Notes under the pieces: generated by a model | The model's input: the letters and a program-made list of their open reading frames with translations, nothing else | Told to the model about the DNA's origin: nothing | The model's database searches: none | NCBI GenBank assembly: GCA_019636385.1 | Contig: JAHBXT010000003.1 | Coordinates: 930,001 to 994,000, forward strand | Direction: 5' to 3' | Length of the DNA: 64,000 nucleotides | Origin: Pirellulaceae bacterium | GTDB taxonomy: Bacteria > Planctomycetota > Planctomycetia > Pirellulales > Pirellulaceae | Position numbers and translations under genes: made by a program | In this document: piece after piece, positions 55,226-64,000 of the stretch | How positions within the stretch are numbered: the stretch's first letter is position 1 | How the letters are laid out: the number at the start of each line of letters is the position of its first letter

Positions 55226-57562
55226 CTAGGACGCAGTCGTTCGCAAATCTGCAGCATCTAAATCTCCAACGGCGTCCTGTCGCAAAAACTCGACTCGGCC
55301 CGAGTTGACATCATAGACGGCTCCGACCACTGCTAAGCGACCTTCGTCTACAAGCTTTCGAATCGTGTAACTAGTGTTCACGATATTCTGAACGGAGTAG
55401 ATCACGTTGCGGCGCGCCACGTCTTCTACAAACTCGTTTCTGTTGGTTTCGTCTTCTTGATCGATGGTCCCCAAGGCGGACAGATTGATCGATGGTCGAA
55501 TCTCTTGAAGAATAGAATCCAAGTGTTGGCAGCCGGTGGCTTCTGCACCGGTTTTTCCGGCTTCCGCCAGTTTAACGGCGGCATGTACAGCCCCGCACTT
55601 CGTATGGCCCAACACTAGAATCAACTTGGAGCCTACCACCGCCGTCGCGTATTCCAGGCTGCCCAGGATTTTGGGACTGACTACGTTGCCGGCTACTCGG
55701 GCTGTGAAGACATCGCCGACGCCCAGATCCAGAATCGTTTCTACCGGCGCGCGGGAGTCAATACAACTCAAAATAGCTGCAAAAGGATGTTGACCCGCCG
55801 AAGTGGCCTTCACCATTCGACCTAAATCACGTGAGAGTCGTTGATCATTGCAGAATCGCTGGTTGCCCTCCTCAAGAATGCGTAGAGCCTCGAAAGGAGT
55901 CATCCTCTCCTGAACTTCCCGACTGGTGAAATCTACAAATTGGATGACGTTATCGATCGAGTATTTCTTCCGAAAGCCGCGCAAGCTGACTTTCAGTTGA
56001 TGTACGTCGGACTTGCTGGCGAAGGTGCGGATCATCGACAGAATATCGGGGTCGATATAATCTGAATCTTTAGCGTCAATGAGAATATGTGTTCCCGGAG
56101 GAGCCTCGCGCAAGGCGCGCTCAATGACCGGGCGGTTCAAGAAGCTCACCTGTTCGGCCAGGTGAATGTGAAGGATTTCACCTCCACTGTACTTTTCAAC
56201 GACTCGCCGTAAAGGTCGGCGAAGGTTGCTATTGAGGATGAAGCCAATGGCAAAGACCAAGCCTACCACGACTCCTATCAGAAGATCGGTCAGCAGGATA
56301 GCGGCGATCGTGACCAGGAATGGAATGCACTGGTATCGCCCTTCTTTCCATATTCGGACAAACACGGCAGGTCGTGTCAACCAGCAGCCAGTAGCGATCA
56401 ATACTGCAGCCAGAACCGAAAGCGGGATTTGGTTAAATGCGAATGGCAAAATTGTTGCCGCCGCCAACAAGACTAGACCGTGAAGAATCGCGCACAATTT
56501 GGTACGCGAGCCAGCCTGCAAGCACACGGCGCTGCGTTCAATGGCCGCGCTCATGGGAATTCCGCCGATCAAACCACACAGAGTATTTCCAATGCCCAAG
56601 GCAATTAACTCTCGGTTGGCCGGGCTGGGTCGGTCGCTCTCGTCCAAGCGATCGGTGGCGGATAAATTGAGCAATGTCTCTACCGAAGAGACCACTGCGA
56701 TTGCCAAGGCGACTAAATACACCTGTGGATTGGTGAACTGCTGAAAATTCGGAAAGCGTAGTTGGGATGACCAACCCACTTCACCGCTCCAGACAGGCAA
56801 CTGAATCAAATGCTTTCCATCGATCACCCATGTGCCACCCAGGCGGTTCACGAAGAAGCTGAGCACTGTTCCAAAAAGGATGGCCAAGAGCATCGCGGGT
56901 AGCGGTGGTTTACCGGACTTCCACCCATGCCGAAGTCCGAACAGCACGGCCAGAGTGAAGATTCCCACCACCGCAGTGCCCAGATGGATTTCCCCCTGGA
57001 GCAACGAAGTCAGTTCTGAAAAAGTATTGTGGCGATCCGGCTGAACAAAGGACATATCCCCTTCCGGATCGGTATCGTGACCCAGCAGGTGCGGAATTTG
57101 CTTGAAGATCAAAATGATACCGATACCAGCTAACAAGGCCTCAATGACACTGGACGGGAAAAAGCTGGAAATCCAACCGAACTTGAAGATCCCAAATAGA
57201 ATTTGCAACAGCCCGGCCAACACGATGGCCAGTAGAAGGGTCTCAAACGTCCCCAGTGTCCCCAACAAAGTAGTCAAAGTTAAGGTGAGTCCTGCCGACG
57301 GCCCGGTGATGCTGGTCGGTGAACCGCTCAACCATCCAACGACCAGACCACCGATAATTCCAGCCAGAATTCCCGATTCCGGCGGAACTCCGGAAAGAGT
57401 GGCGATGCCCATCCCCATCGGAATCGCCACACAGGCAACAACGATGGCAGCCCCGAATTCCTTAACCAAGCCGGTGAACAGCGGCAAATCGCGATTGGCT
57501 TTCAACGTGGAATCAGTGCCGAGCTTAACATCAACTCCAAGTGACTTTTCATCCGCAGACAT
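55226..57562 (-). CDS. SulP transporter fused to intact beta-carbonic anhydrase
   Basis: 778 residues. An N-terminal SulP anion transporter (about 25-440) with about 10-12 helices and the SulP signature GPSAGLTLTLTTLLG near 88, then a STAS-type domain (about 450-555, ILIDAKDSDYIDPD), then a beta-carbonic anhydrase (about 560-770). The anhydrase keeps all zinc ligands: CIDSR near 599 (Cys, with the Asp/Arg dyad) and GHTKCGA near 650 (His, Cys), so it should hydrate CO2. Fusion of a bicarbonate- or sulfate-type carrier with carbonic anhydrase suggests bicarbonate uptake or pH/CO2 handling. Start at ATG 57562 with AGGAG upstream. It lies downstream of, and on the same strand as, a paralogue with 82 bases between. 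Confidence 0.9.
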   Translation of the reverse strand: MSADEKSLGVDVKLGTDSTLKANRDLPLFTGLVKEFGAAIVVACVAIPMGMGIATLSGVPPESGILAGIIGGLVVGWLSGSPTSITGPSAGLTLTLTTLLGTLGTFETLLLAIVLAGLLQILFGIFKFGWISSFFPSSVIEALLAGIGIILIFKQIPHLLGHDTDPEGDMSFVQPDRHNTFSELTSLLQGEIHLGTAVVGIFTLAVLFGLRHGWKSGKPPLPAMLLAILFGTVLSFFVNRLGGTWVIDGKHLIQLPVWSGEVGWSSQLRFPNFQQFTNPQVYLVALAIAVVSSVETLLNLSATDRLDESDRPSPANRELIALGIGNTLCGLIGGIPMSAAIERSAVCLQAGSRTKLCAILHGLVLLAAATILPFAFNQIPLSVLAAVLIATGCWLTRPAVFVRIWKEGRYQCIPFLVTIAAILLTDLLIGVVVGLVFAIGFILNSNLRRPLRRVVEKYSGGEILHIHLAEQVSFLNRPVIERALREAPPGTHILIDAKDSDYIDPDILSMIRTFASKSDVHQLKVSLRGFRKKYSIDNVIQFVDFTSREVQERMTPFEALRILEEGNQRFCNDQRLSRDLGRMVKATSAGQHPFAAILSCIDSRAPVETILDLGVGDVFTARVAGNVVSPKILGSLEYATAVVGSKLILVLGHTKCGAVHAAVKLAEAGKTGAEATGCQHLDSILQEIRPSINLSALGTIDQEDETNRNEFVEDVARRNVIYSVQNIVNTSYTIRKLVDEGRLAVVGAVYDVNSGRVEFLRQDAVGDLDAADLRTTAS

Positions 57563-57644
57563 TTCCTCGCTCCTGAGCCTTTGTGAAAGCTCAAAGTGTC
57601 ACATTCTGACCTGTTATACCGCCCTTGGATTCGTCCGACTAAAT

Positions 57645-59918
57645 TCAATCCAAAAATCGGACAATCCCACCGGCCGATTCGTACACAGCACCAACGACTT
57701 TTACCTGACCGGCATCTACCAATTTCTTAAGGGCTGGGCTTTCAGCAACCAGCTGCTCGACCGTTCTTGCAACATGCCGACGTGCAATTGTCTGCATGCA
57801 ATCCTTTTGAGCCTGGGGAGTGAGACTGGGAAACTGTATGGCTTCGGATTGTTCAATGGAAGCTGCCAGCTTCACTAGCACCTCCTCCAATTGAGCACAT
57901 CCGGCCATGGCTGCCATGTTGTCCGGCGAATAAGCATTGTGAATGGCCAGCGATAGCAGAGAACTGTCGGCGTGTCCTAGCACAACCACCAGTTTGGCTC
58001 CCCCTACGGCCACCGAATACTCGACGCCACCAATTGCGCGTGGTCCAATCACTACTCCGGGAATACGGATTACAAAGGCATCCCCTAGTCCCAAGTCAAA
58101 GATCAACTCTACGGGCGTTCGCGAGTCAATCCCGGTGATGATGACTGCGATGGCCTTAGAACTGTCGGCCAGTGGTGTCACGTTGCGGAGCAATGCACGG
58201 TCCAGGGGATGCCCCTCCACATATCGTTTGTTACCATCAGCTAGGATTTGCAGCACTTGATCCGGTTGTAACTTCTCTCGTAGTTCCGGGACTGAGAAAT
58301 CTACGCAGTCCACCTGACTGTTGAACAAATATTTCTCACGGAATCCAGCTAACCGCACTTTAATGCCCAATGCGGGAGCCGTCTTATCACGAAAGTCACG
58401 AATCAGGCTCAGCACATCCGGGTCGATATAGTCGGTGCGCCGAGCATCGATCAGTAGTCGGCTGCCACGAGGTGCTTCTCGCATCGCGATTTCCAGCGAC
58501 GCACGGTTCAGAAAGCTCACTTGATTGCCCAGTTCGATGTGCAGCAAATCACCGTCGACATGTTTCTCGTGAATTCGGCGCACTGGGCGTCGTAGGTTAC
58601 TGTTAAGTATAAATAACAGGCTGAGTACTAATCCAATGCAGATGCCTACCAGTAGATCGGTCAGAACAATCGCTACTAGCGTGAATAGGAAAGGCAGAAA
58701 CTGATACCTGCCCTCGCTCAGCATTTGCTTAAACAACTCAGGACTGGCCAATTTGAATCCGGTAAGTAGTAAAATGGCCGCCAAGCAGGACAGGGGGATC
58801 ATCTGCAATATCTGTGGGATCAGCAGGACGCAGCCCAGCAACAAGACGCCGTGAACAATGCCAGACAGCTTCGTTTCGGCCCCAGCGTTCACGTTCACCG
58901 AACCACGTATAATCACGCTGGTCACAGGGATTCCACCCAACATGCCCGCCGTCATGTTGCCTAGCCCCTGTGCAAACAACTCGCGATTGGGAGGCGAGAT
59001 GCGTTGCTTCTTATCTAGCTTGTCGACCGCATCCAGGTTCAATAGCGTTTCTAGCGACGCCACGACGGCTATCGTGATGGCACCGATGTACACAGACATG
59101 TTGGTCAATTGAGAAAAGTCGGGTCGCTTGAGCATTCCAAAGAACGCGCTCACGCTTTCGGCTTTGGGAACGTCTACCAACTGCTGATGCGTAATGTCCC
59201 AATTGCCGCCGATTTTGGTGAGCAGCCAACCAAGACCAGAACCCAAGATAACCACAAGCAACGGGGCCGGAACCAGCGACTTTTTGAGCCTGGGAATCTT
59301 GTCCCAAACAATCAGAAAGACCAGCGAAAACAAGCCAACTGTCATCGCTCCAAATTGAAACCCCTCTTCGTGTCGAATCAAGTCGCTCATCGCCCGATAG
59401 AAACTTACGATAATATCTCCCACCGGATGCGAGAAATCTTCCGCTGAATGTGGGTGCTGTTCGTAATCTACCAGCGCTTCAGCATGGCCGAATTCCAGTC
59501 CCATGTCCTTCGAGTAACCAAACAAAAGAGGAAGCTGCTTGAAGAGCAGGATAATACCAATGGCAGCCAGCAACCCCTTAATAACGCTCGATGGAAAAAA
59601 CGCCGACAAGGCACCAGCTTTGAGCAGACCAAAGCCAATCTGCATGACGCCTGCCAGCACTACGGCGGTGAGAAATGTCTCGTAATTACCCAGCCCTGCA
59701 ATCTGTGCGGCCACGATTGCAGTCAAGCCAGCCGCCGGTCCAGAAACGCTGGTGGCCGAGCCACTGGCCAGTCCCACCACAATCCCACCGACAATGCCAG
59801 ATATCAGTCCGGCGATCGGATCGGCGTCCGAGGCAATGGCAATGCCCAGGCACAATGGAAGCGCTACCAGGAAAACAATTGTGCCTGACAAGAAGTCTTT
59901 TGCTATGGATTTGAACAT
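57645..59918 (-). CDS. SulP transporter fused to degenerate beta-carbonic anhydrase
   Basis: 757 residues from the ATG at 59918; the frame is open five codons more. Paralogue of the next gene: SulP core (about 10-420, GPAAGLTAIVAAQIAG near 62), STAS-like domain (about 435-540, LLIDARRTDYIDPDVLS), and a carbonic-anhydrase-like C-terminus. Here the first zinc Cys is replaced (TGIDSR near 597, Gly for Cys) and the second ligand pair reads GHADSS near 648 (His kept, Ser for Cys). Two of three zinc ligands are missing, so CO2 hydration is unlikely, while the Asp-Arg pair is kept. The transporter part looks intact. Probably forms an operon with the next gene, where the active enzyme is. Confidence 0.9.
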   Translation of the reverse strand: MFKSIAKDFLSGTIVFLVALPLCLGIAIASDADPIAGLISGIVGGIVVGLASGSATSVSGPAAGLTAIVAAQIAGLGNYETFLTAVVLAGVMQIGFGLLKAGALSAFFPSSVIKGLLAAIGIILLFKQLPLLFGYSKDMGLEFGHAEALVDYEQHPHSAEDFSHPVGDIIVSFYRAMSDLIRHEEGFQFGAMTVGLFSLVFLIVWDKIPRLKKSLVPAPLLVVILGSGLGWLLTKIGGNWDITHQQLVDVPKAESVSAFFGMLKRPDFSQLTNMSVYIGAITIAVVASLETLLNLDAVDKLDKKQRISPPNRELFAQGLGNMTAGMLGGIPVTSVIIRGSVNVNAGAETKLSGIVHGVLLLGCVLLIPQILQMIPLSCLAAILLLTGFKLASPELFKQMLSEGRYQFLPFLFTLVAIVLTDLLVGICIGLVLSLLFILNSNLRRPVRRIHEKHVDGDLLHIELGNQVSFLNRASLEIAMREAPRGSRLLIDARRTDYIDPDVLSLIRDFRDKTAPALGIKVRLAGFREKYLFNSQVDCVDFSVPELREKLQPDQVLQILADGNKRYVEGHPLDRALLRNVTPLADSSKAIAVIITGIDSRTPVELIFDLGLGDAFVIRIPGVVIGPRAIGGVEYSVAVGGAKLVVVLGHADSSLLSLAIHNAYSPDNMAAMAGCAQLEEVLVKLAASIEQSEAIQFPSLTPQAQKDCMQTIARRHVARTVEQLVAESPALKKLVDAGQVKVVGAVYESAGGIVRFLD

Positions 59919-60089
59919 TCGAGAACCGATCAACTACGCGAGATTTTTTGGGGAACTGAGCAGGTGTCTGCCAGGCAGCCTACCAACCCTGCAGTCTAAG
60001 AGGTATCCTGCAGCCTTACCCGCAGATTGCTGCTCGTGGGATTGGCGTCTTACAGCATCCACATTGCGATGCTGAAGCATGTCCAATAC

Positions 60090-60410
60090 TCAGCATCGAA
60101 TGGGCGCAAGAATATCGTCAGAAACGCGATGACCACTGCCAGCTCTCGTTACTAGACGCCCGCCCTTGCTTATAGTGCCTGGAGAAAATGCGGTCCATTT
60201 AGAGCAGCGGCCGGCGCGGTACTTGCCACTGTTAGCCAAGTAACGCTGTGAAATTTGCCCCGCCTCACCGCCTTCTGAGTCGCCTTCGACGGGGGCTTCC
60301 GAAACTTCGTAGGTCACTACACAGGTTGCTTGCACAGCACCCACGAGACTCGGACATAACAGCGCGTGACCTGCCAGCAATACTACCAGCAGTCTGCAAA
60401 ATTGCCGCAT
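60090..60410 (-). CDS. Small secreted protein of unknown function
   Basis: 106 residues from the ATG at 60410 (a second ATG, five codons upstream at 60425, is possible). A clear signal peptide (FCRLLVVLLAGHALLCPSLVGAVQA) is followed by a short Cys-containing mature part with Glu/Gly-rich and Arg-rich sections. No family recognised. Downstream of the YTV-repeat gene on the same strand, but separated from it by 292 bases that include a hairpin. Confidence 0.5.
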   Translation of the reverse strand: MRQFCRLLVVLLAGHALLCPSLVGAVQATCVVTYEVSEAPVEGDSEGGEAGQISQRYLANSGKYRAGRCSKWTAFSPGTISKGGRLVTRAGSGHRVSDDILAPIRC

Positions 60411-60628
60411 GTACAGTGTGCGCATAGAGTCCGACAGGGAGACAATGTGGGTAATTTGGGCGCATAACTTGAGTAGGATTACCGAATCACGCCACGACTG
60501 TCAACTGCTTATCCTTAAAAATACCCGCTTCACACTGTAGTTCACCAACTTAGGAAAGCCCGTCCGAGCCACTTCCCCAGTCATTCATATCGCCAATTCG
60601 CTCCATAAACTGACAGACGTGATGCCAA

Positions 60629-60666
60629 GCGGTTCGAAGGACTAGCCTCCTCCGAACCGCCTTTTT
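60629..60666 (+). terminator. Strong intrinsic terminator-like hairpin
   Basis: A 13-base stem (60629-60641 with 60648-60660, one mismatch) with a 6-base loop is followed on the + strand by TTTTT (60662-60666). It lies 36 bases past the stop of the minus-strand YTV gene. On that strand the U-tract is poor (TTGG), so as a terminator it points along the + strand, where no gene is annotated upstream. Confidence 0.55.
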
Positions 60667-60702
60667 GCCATTCAAGATGCATTTCACGAGCTTTGGGAGC
60701 GA

Positions 60703-62595
60703 CTAACGAGTTGCACAAGGGCAACTTGGTGCAGAGCAGTCACCCGGCAGGGGTGCCAGCGTTGGCGAACCGCAACTGCTACAGCCCGCTCCAGCGGAAC
60801 AGCCTGCACAACCGAGGCTGGTGCCGCAACTGACCGGTCCCGGGTTCGCACTGGCTTGGCAAGGATTGATCGTGATTGGAACCAGCTTGGGTACCATACG
60901 ACAAACTTGCACTTGCTCTTCCCGATAGGCACAGTAGGGAACGCGAACAGTGTACTCCTCAGAGACTTCTTCTTGCACTGTGTCGTATCGTGTGCTTGTA
61001 AATGTCTCGACCTCGGTTTGAGGTACATGAATGGTGAAGCTGACTTCCTTGGTCCGCTTTTCGGTTGAGTATGAAATGTAGGGAACGGTCTGAGTACGAG
61101 TTTCCTGTTTGTGGCTCAGTTCCTTACGAGTTCTGGTGCGGGTCTCGTCGCTGTACTTGATGACTTTGCGAGTCCGCGTGCGGGTTTCATTAACGTAGTC
61201 AACAACTTTCCGTGTGCCTGTGCGTTCTTCCAAAACGTAAGTGACCACCGTGCATTCGTAGGGCACCTCGGTCGTTTGTTGTTCGTACGTTGTGTAGGAG
61301 ATCACTTCTTCCTGGGTGACGTTCTCTACGACGGGCACTTCTTCAGTCACCATATTGGGAACCCACATACGGCGTGTCACGGTTTGGCTAACCGGAGAAC
61401 TGCAACCTCCGCTGATTACGCCATGAGACACAGATGTACCACTGATGGAAGCACAGCCGCCGCTTGCACCGCCACAGCCTGAACCGCAAGGGATGGAGCC
61501 GGCTCGACTGCAACCGTTGCAACCCCCGCGTGCTCGACACGAGCCACAGGCACCACAGCTTCCACACGAGCTGGAGACGGTTTGCTGACCACTTGCTAGA
61601 CAATTGTCGTAGCCATAGGTCGCTTGTCCGCAGCCGCCACATTCGGAATGATTGATGTAGGTCGTGCCGGTACCGCAACCGCCGATTGTAATTCCACTGG
61701 AGCCAGCAGTTGAGGCACAAGGAACAGCACAGGCGGCCACTTCTTCAATTCGCATTTCCCAGTGCCCCATATCACGAGTTACTGTCTGCGTGCGAATAAC
61801 CGGACGGCAGACTTGAACCGTTCGCGTTTTGGTGACGGGAATTGCGTTGGTTACCCGTTGAGTCTTTTGAATGGTCTGTGCCTGTGGAACTTGCACTGTG
61901 TAGGTGAACTGCTCGTCGCGAACCTGAGGTACGCGAACCGTGTACTCTTCTGGGACTTCTTCGACTGTTGGAACCTTAACCGTGTAATTGTCGGTCACTT
62001 CGTTCCAGACAGGAACAGTTTCGGTGACTTGAACCTGTCTCTCCTCGTGCTTAGGAACCAACACAGAATATTCGACTGTCTTTGTTTCCGTGGTGGGAAC
62101 CATGACCGTCTTCGTGCGATAGTCTTGGACCTCGACAGGAACCTGACGTGAGATCGCGCGCGTTCGATAGCGAACCTCCTCGCGATATTCAGTGTAGGGG
62201 ACAGCTCGAATTTCCGTTGCAAATTCGGATTGCATAACTACTTGATAAGATGCCACGGGGCCGCAGTCAATCAAATCCTGGCGAACGATGGAAGCAGCGC
62301 TAATCGCCGCATAACCATGCGCCCCAACGCCTTGGCCGACTACTCCGCAACCGTGCACACCGCTACAACCACCCTGAGCCGCTCCACAGCCTTGACCACA
62401 TCCTTCGGCAACAACGCCACCCATCGAGGCGCATCCGCCGCATGATCCGTGGTGATAGGCTAGCCCGGCACACGAGCTAGCCGTGCAGGGGTCGCTACAT
62501 CCGCCACGGCGACACAGACCACAATGGCCACCATAAGCATCGGCTACGCCGAGGGCTGTTATGGCACAGACCAACATTACAAGCGTTCTATTCAT
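60703..62595 (-). CDS. YTV-repeat, Cys/Gly-rich secreted protein
   Basis: 630 residues from the ATG at 62595, preceded by AGGAGAG; the frame is open to 62808 without a ribosome binding site. A signal peptide (about 1-20, TLVMLVCAITALGVADA) is followed by a Cys/Gly-rich N-terminal region (CGLCRRGGCSDPC), then long arrays of short beta-type repeats around YTVRVPQ, YTVQVPQ, TRTRKV and TVTETVPV, with a second Cys/Gly-rich island in the middle (about 365-450). The YTV repeats match a planctomycete-specific family (Pfam YTV), known from Rhodopirellula. The high Cys content suggests a disulfide-linked cell-surface or wall protein. Function not known. Confidence 0.8.
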   Translation of the reverse strand: MNRTLVMLVCAITALGVADAYGGHCGLCRRGGCSDPCTASSCAGLAYHHGSCGGCASMGGVVAEGCGQGCGAAQGGCSGVHGCGVVGQGVGAHGYAAISAASIVRQDLIDCGPVASYQVVMQSEFATEIRAVPYTEYREEVRYRTRAISRQVPVEVQDYRTKTVMVPTTETKTVEYSVLVPKHEERQVQVTETVPVWNEVTDNYTVKVPTVEEVPEEYTVRVPQVRDEQFTYTVQVPQAQTIQKTQRVTNAIPVTKTRTVQVCRPVIRTQTVTRDMGHWEMRIEEVAACAVPCASTAGSSGITIGGCGTGTTYINHSECGGCGQATYGYDNCLASGQQTVSSSCGSCGACGSCRARGGCNGCSRAGSIPCGSGCGGASGGCASISGTSVSHGVISGGCSSPVSQTVTRRMWVPNMVTEEVPVVENVTQEEVISYTTYEQQTTEVPYECTVVTYVLEERTGTRKVVDYVNETRTRTRKVIKYSDETRTRTRKELSHKQETRTQTVPYISYSTEKRTKEVSFTIHVPQTEVETFTSTRYDTVQEEVSEEYTVRVPYCAYREEQVQVCRMVPKLVPITINPCQASANPGPVSCGTSLGCAGCSAGAGCSSCGSPTLAPLPGDCSAPSCPCATR

Positions 62596-62989
62596 CAGTA
62601 ATCTCTCCTGCTGCAATACGGCAAACGAACGCATTGCATGCATTAGACGACTTGCCAACTCCGCAAAATCGGAGGCTTGGGCAAGACGCGGGCTTTGAGA
62701 ACAAGGAACTCTGGGCCAATATGATAGCCGTTTTGAGCGCAGTTGCGAGCAATTCATCCCAGATTGCCTATTTTTTCTAAGAGCTGTGGCTGCGAGCCTA
62801 TTGGCCAAATATCGACGGGCCGGAAATCCAGATCACTGAACTGTTCGCTACAGCAACGGCCCACTGGCTAGAAAACCGGTTAGAAACTTGGCAAAACCGA
62901 GACCCTGAGAACTTTCCGACGTTGCTACGTCGATGTTAGAATGGTGCGACGGTGACCATCACGGTGTTTAGAAGAAATGCGGCTTCGAT
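62596..62989. other. Divergent intergenic region, 394 bases
   Basis: Separates the start of the YTV-repeat gene (leftward) from the start of the DUF59 gene (rightward), so it should hold two promoters. No convincing -10/-35 pair or RNA gene was found. Confidence 0.35.
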
Positions 62990-63577
62990 ATGTCTGACGA
63001 TCTAATTTCCAAGTCTTCGAAGGCGGTTGCAGATCCCGCTGAGCCGCATGCGCCAGCCGATTCTGCCAAGTCCAGCCAAGTTGCGTCGGAGTGGGGAGAA
63101 GCGGCTCCCAGCGGAGTTCGTGAGCAAATAATCCCAGGAGCAAGCAGCGACAACCAGACTCCGGTCGAGGGATCTACAGACACTGGCCAGGCTATCGCTG
63201 GTGAAACCTCATATACTGGATCTGCGTTGGCGAGCGTCGATGCGGGAGAAAGCGGTCGCGTATGCGAGGAGTCGGTTCGCGAACAACTCAAGAAGGTGAT
63301 TGACCCAGAGCTGTTCGTAAACATTGTGGATTTGGGGTTGGTTTACGTGGTGGACGTGGCGGTCAGTCAGGAAGATCCGACCAAATACGAAGTACAGATA
63401 GAAATGACTCTCACCAGTCCCATGTGTCCGGCTGGGCCACAATTGGTTTCAGGCTGTCGCAGCGTAACCGAAGCGATGTCGGGGGTCTCCAAGGTGGAGG
63501 TCAAAGTCGTTATGGACCCACCCTGGACCCCAGACATGATGACCGAAGATGCTCGCGATCAATTGAACATTTTCTAA
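62990..63577 (+). CDS. DUF59/MIP18-family iron-sulfur assembly factor (SufT-like)
   Basis: 195 residues. The first 85 are low complexity (Ser/Ala/Glu), disordered. The C-terminal domain (about 92-195) matches the DUF59 family: VREQLKKVIDPELFVNIVDLG, TLTSPMCPAGPQL with the conserved Cys near 146, and VVMDPPWTPDMMTEDARDQL at the end. These proteins help insert Fe-S clusters into client proteins. The N-terminal extension is not usual. Its stop overlaps the start of the next gene by one base (TAATG), so both are translated together. Confidence 0.88.
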   Translation: MSDDLISKSSKAVADPAEPHAPADSAKSSQVASEWGEAAPSGVREQIIPGASSDNQTPVEGSTDTGQAIAGETSYTGSALASVDAGESGRVCEESVREQLKKVIDPELFVNIVDLGLVYVVDVAVSQEDPTKYEVQIEMTLTSPMCPAGPQLVSGCRSVTEAMSGVSKVEVKVVMDPPWTPDMMTEDARDQLNIF

Positions 63578-64000
63578 TGTCTACCAGATTGTGGGTAAGC
63601 GACGACTTTGAGTCGCTCGTAGGTCAGGCCGCTCAGTGGCTGATCCAGGCGATGGTCGATCATCAAGCAGACAGTAATCGGCCTTTCTCCCTGGCGCTGG
63701 CGGGTGGTTCCACGCCCAAGCGACTGTATCAAGTACTGAGCCAGACTGCACAACAGCAGGGCGTCGATTGGTATAAAGTCCTACTGGTTTTGGGTGACGA
63801 GCGCAATGTTCCTGCGGATCACCAGGACAGCAATTATCGTATGATTCGCGAGAACTTGTTAGGCGGCATTCAGATTCCAGATGACAACATACTGACCATT
63901 CCCGATCCTGGCGGCGATGCGACGGTGGCCGCTGAAAAGTACGAACGCATTCTGCGAGATCGCTTGACCAAGCGGCCTGATGGCTGGCCAATGCTGGACT
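63577..64000 (+). CDS. pgl: 6-Phosphogluconolactonase, partial (runs off window)
   Basis: The first 141 codons of a gene cut by the window end. It starts at ATG 63577, overlapping the DUF59 stop by one base. The translation shows family motifs: SLALAGGSTPKRLYQVL near 39 and LLVLGDERNVP near 74 followed by DSNYRMIRENLL near 88. This is the pentose-phosphate enzyme that opens 6-phosphogluconolactone. A glucosamine-6-phosphate isomerase-type relative is less likely because of GDER followed by DSNY. Confidence 0.9.
   Translation, partial: MSTRLWVSDDFESLVGQAAQWLIQAMVDHQADSNRPFSLALAGGSTPKRLYQVLSQTAQQQGVDWYKVLLVLGDERNVPADHQDSNYRMIRENLLGGIQIPDDNILTIPDPGGDATVAAEKYERILRDRLTKRPDGWPMLD

Noticed and set aside
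57645-59918. Idea that the degenerate carbonic anhydrase gene is a pseudogene
   Set aside because: The frame is intact over 757 codons, and the transporter and STAS parts are normal; only the zinc ligands are changed.

Overview
The window looks like a chromosomal segment of a planctomycete, most likely in or near the Pirellulaceae. I infer this from family content, not from a search. The indicators are DUF1587/1592/1588/1585-type cytochrome proteins, a very large LamG/propeller/cytochrome c/ThuA-like protein, redoxin-cytochrome-copper monooxygenase-EF-hand fusions, a YTV-repeat Cys-rich protein, PEP-CTERM proteins, and a methanofuran-pathway enzyme (MfnB) in a bacterium. Coding density is high and both strands are used. 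I saw no rRNA, tRNA, CRISPR array, transposase or prophage gene.

Layout. 0.1-4.5 kb: a secreted redoxin/cytochrome/Cu-monooxygenase/EF-hand fusion overlapping an RND (MMPL/HAE3-type) exporter. 4.8-9.5 kb: mannose-1-phosphate guanylyltransferase, PrxQ peroxiredoxin, LL-diaminopimelate aminotransferase (DapL), and a regulator built like a sigma-54 activator but without the GAFTGA loop. 9.5-17 kb: two large exported planctomycete cytochrome-type proteins and a small secreted protein. 17-21.4 kb: a Tat-exported two-subunit molybdenum hydroxylase plus MocA-like and XdhC-like molybdenum-cofactor accessory proteins. 21.5-26.4 kb: a second redoxin/cytochrome/Cu-monooxygenase fusion with an RGG-rich insertion, then a tandem pair of PEP-CTERM proteins with a duplicated upstream region.

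26.5-39.1 kb is the most coherent system: a dedicated purine-catabolism island. A guanine-deaminase-like enzyme lies at one end and adenine deaminase at the other. Between them are xanthine dehydrogenase (two subunits, leftward) and a tight rightward operon: allantoate amidohydrolase, ureidoglycine aminohydrolase, ureidoglycolate amidohydrolase, cofactor-free uricase, allantoinase, OHCU decarboxylase and 5-hydroxyisourate hydrolase. Together they should take adenine and guanine to glyoxylate, CO2 and ammonia by the amidohydrolase (plant-like, urease-free) route. No permease or dedicated regulator is visible.

39.6-47.5 kb holds envelope proteins of unknown function, a YegS/DgkB-like lipid kinase and an S1-domain protein. 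47.7-55.2 kb holds a UbiX-like flavin prenyltransferase, a NUDIX hydrolase, a small membrane protein, a PQQ-type propeller, a cyclophilin-like protein, RNase D and MfnB. 55.2-60 kb holds two adjacent SulP transporter-beta-carbonic anhydrase fusions. One has an intact zinc site; the other has lost two of the three zinc ligands. 60-64 kb holds a small secreted protein, the YTV-repeat protein, a DUF59 (SufT/MIP18-like) Fe-S assembly factor and the start of 6-phosphogluconolactonase, which runs off the window.
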